In this document: positions 50,501 to 59,500 of the stretch, one piece after another | Layout of the letters: each line of letters opens with the position of its first letter | Position numbering within the stretch: position 1 is the first letter of the stretch | Origin: Branchiostoma belcheri | Lineage: Eukaryota > Chordata > Leptocardii > Amphioxiformes > Branchiostomatidae | Assembly (NCBI RefSeq): GCF_001625305.1 | Contig: NW_017802469.1 | Coordinates: 222,967 to 286,966 of the forward strand | Length of the DNA: 64,000 nt | Reading direction: 5' to 3' | Translations under genes and position numbers: made by a program | Notes under the pieces: generated by a model | What the model was told of the DNA's origin: nothing | What the model saw: only the letters and a program-made list of their open reading frames with translations | The model's database searches: none

Positions 50501-53500
50501 CTATAGGAACAACTTGAAGGACGTGGCCAAGATGCTGCAGACTAAACACGGAGACAACTACATGGTAAATCACTCTTAAAAATCCCCGGGGAGCACAGTC
50601 TAGTCTGCTTGGAACCAAGAGGGAATGTATTGTTAGTACATAAATGTCAAGAAAGAAGTAATGGCCCTATTGATGCTAATAATCATGGCACGTTTTTGGC
50701 AGCTTTTGGAAGGTGGGATTTGCTGTGGTGACAGCTATGGGTGTAGCAGGGCAGAATATACCCCTCATCAGAATGTACCCCTGGCCAGCATATACTGGGT
50801 ATATTTTGTCAGGGACATATTCTAGCCTGTTACACCTGAATTATGGCTTTGATGCTAATAATCATGGCACGTTTTTGGCAGCTTGGAAAGTGGGATTTGC
50901 TGTGGTGACAGCTAAGGGTGTAGCAGGCCAAAATGTACCCCTAACCAGCACATAACCGGGGTATATTTTGTCAGGGACATATGCCAGCCTGCTACACCTG
51001 AATTGTGGCTCTAGTGCAATTTGATTTTGACAGTGGTACATTTACATATCAAAATTTGATCATAACAATGTGTTGTTATTGGAGGAAATGTATCATAGAA
51101 AAATTAATTCTAGTGTTGTAAGGGAAAGATTACAATTTGTTTTTTATTACCAGTATACTTTGCAACTGGAAACACATGCAAAGTCTACTTTCTAAGTTTA
51201 GATAACTTAAGATAATTCTAGTGTTGTAAGGGAAAGATAACAATTTTTATGACAAGTATACTTTGGGACTAGGAACACGTGCAAAGTGTAGTGTCTAAGT
51301 CTATACTATATTTGTGTATCTTTTGCAGATCTTTAATGTATCTGAGAAGAGGTACGACATATCCAAGCTCAACACACAAGTGAGTACTGCCTTCCTGGGA
51401 CCAGCAACTGAGTTGCTGTTTCAACATCCTCCATGATTTTTCATACTTCCTTCTTATGTTTTTCCTATAGTTGTCTAGTAAAGGTAAGGCCACAGCAAGT
51501 AAATTTTATGGATTACATCCTCCGCAGATTCCAAATCTAATGCGAGCGGGCAAAAAAAAAGAAGGCGGGCCAAAAAACAAGATTTCTATATTTTGAAATT
51601 TTGACATCATAAACCCTGTTAAACAAGAAACGCTACCTATATTGTGCTAACTTTACTGCCAACTGTCACAACATCCATTTGTCACTGAAACAACTTTAAA
51701 AAGGAAAGTTTTCAATCATTGTACAAATGGGTTTGATTCAGGGGGAACATATGAAAGGAATGAGATACATTACTACATCAATGTAAAAGTCAAAACATTA
51801 AATCAGAGCCTTTTCCTGTCTCCTCTCTTCATGAATATCTGCCATCCACGTTCCAGCATGTTCCGGCATGTTGACCACTATCAAAAGGCAATAAAATTTC
51901 TTCTTTTTTTAAAATCAGATGAAAATCAATGGGTGCGCGCTGATGTCATCCACAAAAATTACTTGCTGTGGCCTAAAGGTAAAGTAAACAACATTGGAAA
52001 TAATCATTGCACAAGCATGATGATCCAATAGCTCTGGTGTCCATCTGGTGTCATCTTCCTGTTTGTTCATTCATGCTCTCTTTCTTCCATGTATCCAGGG
52101 ATGTCCTGATGTAAGCATACCTCTCAGTCTTCTTCCCTTCCCTCTATTTTCCCCCTGAGCTCTTCTCATTGTGTGCAGTGCCACATTGAATTTCCAGTTG
52201 AAATGATATTACTTTTGTTTCCATCCTTGAAAAAGATGAACCATTTGAACTTAAACCTACTTGTAATTTAAATGTTTGGGGACCCACTCAATTGCTTTTT
52301 CTCTAAACAGTGTTAGAAATATCCGTCTGCATTTTGCAGAGATATTTGCAATATTGCAAAAGAAGAAAAGAATAGGCAACCTGCAATTTTGCAGACTGAA
52401 AAAAATCAGACTAGGGGTTCAATGGTGTTCAAGAGCTTTTGTGTTTACTACTGACTCTATGATATACAAGTAATATTGCACGTAAAATGTTTGCAAACAT
52501 GCAATTTTGTATATGCCATGGGTTTAGATCCGGACTTTTAAGTGTGTAGTTGCAGAAAGTATTTCTGAAGTCCAGAACAAAATTTTGACATTCTGCAATA
52601 TTGCAGGACACTGAAAAAAGTATTTATACCACTGCTAAATGATGGACTTTTGCGGGGATATCAAATAGCCTTTGAAAGAAAGAAATGTAGCAATTGAAAT
52701 CTTCGGAGGAGGGAACAGGGAATTACTACTCTTCCTAAACTTTTACTAGGAGTACTTGTTCAGAAATCCCTCAGCTCCATATCTGTTGTCAAAAACTAGA
52801 TTTCTCCTAGTAAAGCTGTATAATTTTACTGGATTCTGAAGACTTTTTTGATAATGGAGGTCTGTTATTACTGTAGACTTCCTAAACCTTTTATCCACAC
52901 CATCATATCCTACCATGTTGACTCCCTAACTTTATCATTTGATCCCTATCATTTCTACTTAAAATGTACTGCTCCTTTCGAGTGTCAAAAGGAGAACACC
53001 ACATGTTAAATCTTCATGATTCGACTGTCTGTCCTAACCCTGTGCCTGTTGACCTGTAGGTGTTGGATTTTGGCTGGCCAGACCACCATGCCCCTCCCCT
53101 GGAGCGGCTCTGCAGCATCTGTAAGTCCATGGACTCCTGGCTGAACTCTGACCCAAACCATGTGGTGGTTGTGCACTGCAAGGTAGGCACAGATTTAGTG
53201 GTGAAGTGAAGGGTATTCTTGGGGGTTTTAGGGAACATGGACTTACAGTTTTGACCCCAACCAATTTTACGCGTAATATCTTGGGTCAGTCTACTGAGGA
53301 AGACCAGAGTGACTGGTTGAAAGCTCTAGGTGAGAGAATTTTTAGTGTTGGACCAAAAGTTTTAACTTTAAACAAATATCTTGAGTGGTTATGCTGTGGG
53401 TTTATGTGTCTGTTTGCCCATATAGCATAGGTTGACAGCATATGGATGGGGGAAGATTGACAGGCAGAATTCTAGGAAATCACCAGGTCAAACATATACG

Positions 53501-56500
53501 AAATTGGGTGAAATTTAAGTCACAGAAACCCAAAATACGTCCTGAAAGTTTGAATATCTCTAGTGTTTTTGGTTCTGTTTGTTTTCCAATCGTTCAGAAA
53601 ATCTCTTTCAGTATTACCTTTTGATAGGTGTGAAAACTTTATGCCAAACTGTGAAATCTTGCAAGAGGTGGTCCTATGGGTGGAGCACAATTAATTATCA
53701 GACAGGTGCTAATTGCTTTGTAAGTACCCATTGTTCAGAATAATGGATGGTCCCCAGGGAGTCCATTTGCTACTTTCAGCTTGTAGGGGATGTGTATTGG
53801 CATCTAGTTGTCTCAATCAGTACTTCACTACTTCACTCTATTGCCAATTAGATAGAGAAGTTTATTGCAAATTCTTGCCCGGAGGCTAATTGCAAATTAC
53901 AAACATAAAAGAATAATGAAACAGAGTATAAAATAATTAAAATCTACATGATAAAAGGTAGTTGTCTAAAGCTATAGCTATGTCTAAAACTATGTCTAAG
54001 GGGTTTGACCTCTCTTTTTTAGACCATGGAAGACGTAATGTCCCACCTTTTCCAAAATTAGTGGGTTTTGGGAAGTTAAAAGAAGAATAGTTTTTAGATA
54101 ATAGATAATGTCTTTTTAAAGGGAATCTTTTGAAAAGTTTCTTCCTGATCTCTCTCATTGAGGGCCATTGTGCCGAAACCTCTTTGCCGGACTGGCCATT
54201 TTGTCAAATTAGTGGAAAAACGTGTTTTTCCATGTAGGAAAAACATTTTTGAAGACCTCATGAGGCAAAAAATGTGCCCTGTGTGGAAGAGACTATATCA
54301 TTCTCGGATACAACTGTTCAGCCATAGCCAAAGCTGTAGGACTGATATCATTTAGGATTTTACCCTGAAAATGAGGCAAAAAGTTCTATAAATCTACCTA
54401 CATGTATAAAGGCATCCTATGCAGTTTTTAGGGCTTGAAAACCCGATTTCTCAAATCCAATATTCTAGTCATTTATCTACATACTATCTACATAGAGTTG
54501 AAACAACACTGTCCGAATGTATATTGACCCTTATGGAGCAAATATTACCAAAATTCTGACGGAAAATGGTCACAGGAAGGGCCTTGGGTTGATTTTTAAG
54601 GTACCACCCAGAAAATAAAGACTCATTTTAGGGCGTGTTTCTGAAGTTTTAAAAGCCTAAAGAATGAAATACTGATTCAAATGTGAAGCAGTATGTGTCA
54701 ACATCACAAAGATTGCCTTATTCAGAATATTTCCAGTTTTGCTGCCCTGAAATAGCATTGGATGCCTTTAAAAGTTGCTAGAGTTGACCTCTGGAAAAGA
54801 TGTAGGTCATGCCACGAAGACTGTCACCTGAGAACCTGAACACCTGATCAGGTGAAGATCCAGCCCATTAGCATGTTTGTTTACAAACTGGCTAAATGTA
54901 AACAACGTCAGTCCTCTGTTTGTTTTCTTAAACCGGATTGGGGACACTCACTGGAGACAGATGCAAGATTTCATGATCGTTAATGTACAGGGAGGAAAGA
55001 AAAAATTATCTCCATATCCTCTGTATTCTTCACTGTATTTGTTTTTGTATTGTTGTAAATCTATGAATATTATTGGCAAATTGTTTGTAAGGTGAAGAAA
55101 AGCATTGTAGATTGTTTTAAATGTCTGTGTACAATGAATGTTAGAAAATTTTGACTAAAACATACTTTTTTGACTAAAACATACTTTTTTGACTAAAACA
55201 TACTTTTTTGACTAAAACATACTTTTTTGACTAAAACATACTTTTTTACTTGCAGGGAGGCAAAGGAAGAACAGGAGTGGTGATTGCAGCGTACATGCAC
55301 TACAGTAACATCTGTGCCAGGTTGGTTTCAACTCTTGTACTGTAACACATGTTGGCTTTCAGCATAGAAAGTTTTACAGCATGTTTTATGTGTCTACATG
55401 TACAAGACCTGATTTTCACCTACAGTCCCAGTCATCTTTAGCCTGAGTGTCAGCCTTTTTAGCTTTCGTCCACTCCCCACAATCTGCTACTAAGCATATA
55501 GTAGTCATCCTTCCTGTACAAAACATCATGACTGACTATAACATCTTTCATGTACCAAGCTAGCTACGATAGTCAGTAGACTTGTGAATTCATCTTAGCT
55601 AAGCACGTCGTCAGAACGCACTACACCTGCAAGAAACCTGTAATGTATTTAGCATAGCATTTCGGCAGAACGTCTCATATAATCAAAAAGGTTGTATTTG
55701 CCCATATATGGTTAACATTACGTCTGCAACAGTCAAAATTCTGATGCAACATTGACCAAAAATCCAAGGAAAATAGGGAAAAATAGGGGGGGTTTGGTCA
55801 GGTTCAGTACGTTCTGCCGACATGCTTCTTAGATAAGGGGTATACATCCACACAGAATCCAAGATCTGTATCGGTATAACCGGTATAACTGCTCTTCAGC
55901 GTAACACACCAGCTTCGCAGGCACGCGGCATAGCGGCAGCTAGCTACATTGCACCGAATGACTTGTTACACCTACCCCTTGAACAGCCAACTCTAAACAT
56001 TGTTTAAAGCTATCTAATGACAAGATATCTCAAAATGCAGTAGCATCAAGTCTACCCCAAAGCTGTCCTCAGAAAATTGCTTTTAGGATGCAATTCATAA
56101 CTCATTCATGACCTTGAACTCACCCAGGAGTAGCTTACTATGTCATTGTGACAGACGGTCCTGTTTTAATTCCAGTTTCATGCTGGAGGGTATATAGCAT
56201 TTCTGTGGGAGGATAGGGCCACGCCAATTTAATTTCTTGGTTAACAGATTCACCCGCTTCATTTTTTTTTATTAGCAAAAAAAAAGATTCTGGTTCGGAT
56301 TCAACTGCAAAATGCTCATATTTTGCCCTGAACAGTTGAAAACAGTCCCTTTCTTCCTAGTTGTTACAGTTATTCCATCTTTCAATGAAGTGGTATCATT
56401 AAAAGTTCAAAATTTATTGTCTAAATTTTGAACCAGCCTGGTGTGTTGACTTCAAGGCTTGTATCGTACCATTTTGGGCCACAATAGGATGCCTAGACCT

Positions 56501-59500
56501 GTTTTTATTTTTATTTTTTCGCCCACCCGCTCCATTATTTTTGTAGAAAAATCCGTTAACCAAGAAATGAAATTGGTGTGGCCTTAGGGTGCAATTCATA
56601 ACTCATTCCCGACCTTGAACTCCCTGGAGTAGCTTACTATGTCATTGTGACAGACGGTGGTGTTTTAATTCCAGTTTGGTGCTGGAGGGTGTATAGCATT
56701 TCTGTGGGAGTAGGGGAGTATAAATTCTGTAGGAAACTAGGGCTACACCAATCTAATTTCTTGGTTAACGGATTTTTCTAGAAAAATAATAGAGCGGGCG
56801 GGCGAGAAAAAATAAATAAAAACAGGCCTAGGCATCCTATTATGGTCCAAAATGGTACGATAGGAGCCATGAAGTCAACACACCAGACTGGTTCAAAATT
56901 TAAACAATGAATTTTGAACTTTTAATGATACCACTGCATTGAAAGATGGAATAACTGTGACAACCAGGAATAAAAGAACTGTTTCCATCTGTTCAGGGCA
57001 AAATATGAGCATTTTGCAGTTGATTCTGAAATTTTTTTTTTTTGCAAATCAGAAAAAAATGAAGCGGGCGAATCCGTTAACCAAGAAATTAAATTGGTGT
57101 GGCCCTCCGGTGCAATTCATAACTCGTACCTCACCTTGAACTCCCCCAGAGTAACTTATTTATTTATTAGTAACTTACTATGTCATTGTGACAGACGGTT
57201 GTGTTTTCATCCTGGAGGGTGTATAGCATTTCTGTGGGAGTATTGTGGAGTGTAAATTCTGTAGGAAACTAGTGTGGGTGGATCTAGACATGTGGAGCAG
57301 CTGGGGGTGACATGACATTTACTAATGGAAGGAAATTTAAGAGCAGATGTTTCCAAATTGCCGCAGGGTTTAAGGGCTGTGCGTTGTTTGGAACAATCAG
57401 TTGTCAGCGAGAAAATGTATGTGGTTTTCGTTGTCGATTGTTAAGCCTTGACACAAGCTGTTACAGGCAGCTTCACTTTAGACTGTTTGTTGTGAAGGTC
57501 ATTTGGTAAAATGTTTATTTTTACCACTAGATAAAAGGGATCAGTTATGAAGTGATATTTTACCAGAGAGACATTTCTCTATTCCATAGCTCTATATATT
57601 AGTAATGCTTATAAGCACAACTCCTACCGAATGTTTGCATGTTTTTGAGTCTTACTAGTGGTCCATGTTTTTCTCTCATCCGCACCCCGTAAAAGTAAGA
57701 GAAATCCGAGAAGGTTAAAAAAAGTGTACTACTAAAAAGACGTACTACAATGCCAGAAAAATGGTCACGAAAACACTGAGATTGAAGTATTGAGAGCCTA
57801 TATTTGGCCTGAAGATTAGGCCACAGCAAGTAAATTTTATGGATGACATCCTCCACAGACTCCAAATCTAATGCAAGAGGGTGAAAAAAAACAAGGCGGG
57901 CCGAAAAAACAAGGTCCTACATTCTCAAATTTTGACTCAATCATTGTACAAATGGTTTTGATTCATTGAAAACAGCGCATATACACAGCCAGCATCACAT
58001 ATCACCGCATCAAAGTAAGAAACAAACCATTAAATCAGAGCCTTTTCTTGTCTCTTCATAGTTATCTGCCATCCACCTTCCGGTATGGCAACAGACATCT
58101 TTGCCCATTTTCGGCATGTTGACCACTGTCAGAGGGCAACAAAATTTCTTTTTTTTTTGTCAAAATCAAAAAATTAATGCTTATGTCATCCATAAAAATT
58201 ACTTACTGTGACCAGAAATCCAGCTATGTGAACCAAACATTGGGAAACTAACTGTTTGTTGTATAATGGAAGTTCTGCCATTTCCAGACAGCATTCTGCT
58301 AGCTGCAGGAGCCTTGACATTGAAGGCTTACTCCTGCCCAGGGTTGTTAAAGGTTAAACCCTGCAGACAGTGGTTGCCCATGGAGAGATTAATGTATGTG
58401 GGAGGGGGGCGCAGGTTACACAGCTGCAGTGGTGTTATTAGTGGGGGTGAGGCTGAATAAGGCTTGGGGGGATAATTACAATCCGCTGACAGCCCTCATT
58501 TGTTTACCCTGTGTGAGACTTCCAAGACCTTTGTCACAGTTCAGGCAAAATTCCTGTAGTCCATGGGAAAAGTGGTCTCCGTAGCAGGCTTATTATAAGA
58601 ACTGAGCACATCGGCAGAACGTACTGCGCCTGCGCAGAACCCCGTATTTTCGCATTTTTCGTTGGTCTTTTGGTCAACGTTGCATCAGAATTTTGCTTGT
58701 TGCAGATGATATTATTTCCGACATGACATTTGGAAACTACTGTCAAAATGCTAACCTTATATGAGCGAATACAACCTTATATGAGACATTCTGCCGAAAT
58801 GCTATGTACAATACATTACGGGTTTCGCGCAGGTGCAGTACGTTCTGCCGACGTGCTATAGAACTGGCGGTTTGGTGGTCTTCGGCTATGTTGTCTATAT
58901 GCAATCAGAAAATAGCACATAAAAGCTCCCAAAGACCCTGAAGACCCCCCAGTTTTTGGCATGCTGTGGAGGCTAGGGAAAAAGAGAGTCTCAAAAGCTA
59001 AAGAAGACATTCTTTAGTCATGAACTTTCTCAAATGTTTTTGCATACATTTTATTACATGGTCCAGATGCAGATTCTGAAATGATGCAAGTCACTGATAA
59101 CAGTGTCAAACATGTTATGAGATTGTTACCCGTCTTTGAATATACATGAACATATAGTTGTCAATCATGCTGAAAAATACATTTTTCCTGTACTTTTCTC
59201 ATCTTCTTATAGTTCTTATAAAACTTTTTATATTTTGTCTGCAGTGCGGAGCAGGCACTAGACAGGTTTGCCATGAAGCGGTTTTATGATGAGAAAGTTG
59301 CGGGGGTGACTCAACCATCTCAGAGGCGGTAAGTTTCAAAGTTATGGTTCTTACACAGTTCCTACATTTATACATGGGCACAGATCACCATTTCAAGCTC
59401 CAATTGAAATATATTGGTATAAACATCTAAGAACTGAGCTGTCAAAAATCACCTACACTTGTGTTCAACTATTGAAACTCACATTGACAGGGTAGTTTGG

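Larger units (their letters stand above)
56083..57272 (+). repeat. Three host units alternating with two family A MITEs
   Basis: Host units 56083-56216, 56584-56740 and 57105-57272 (GGTGCAATTCATAACTC, TTACTATGTCATTGTGACAG, GGAGGGTGTATAGCATTTCT) are separated by MITEs 56217-56583 and 56741-57104. The two MITEs point in opposite directions. Confidence 0.88.
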
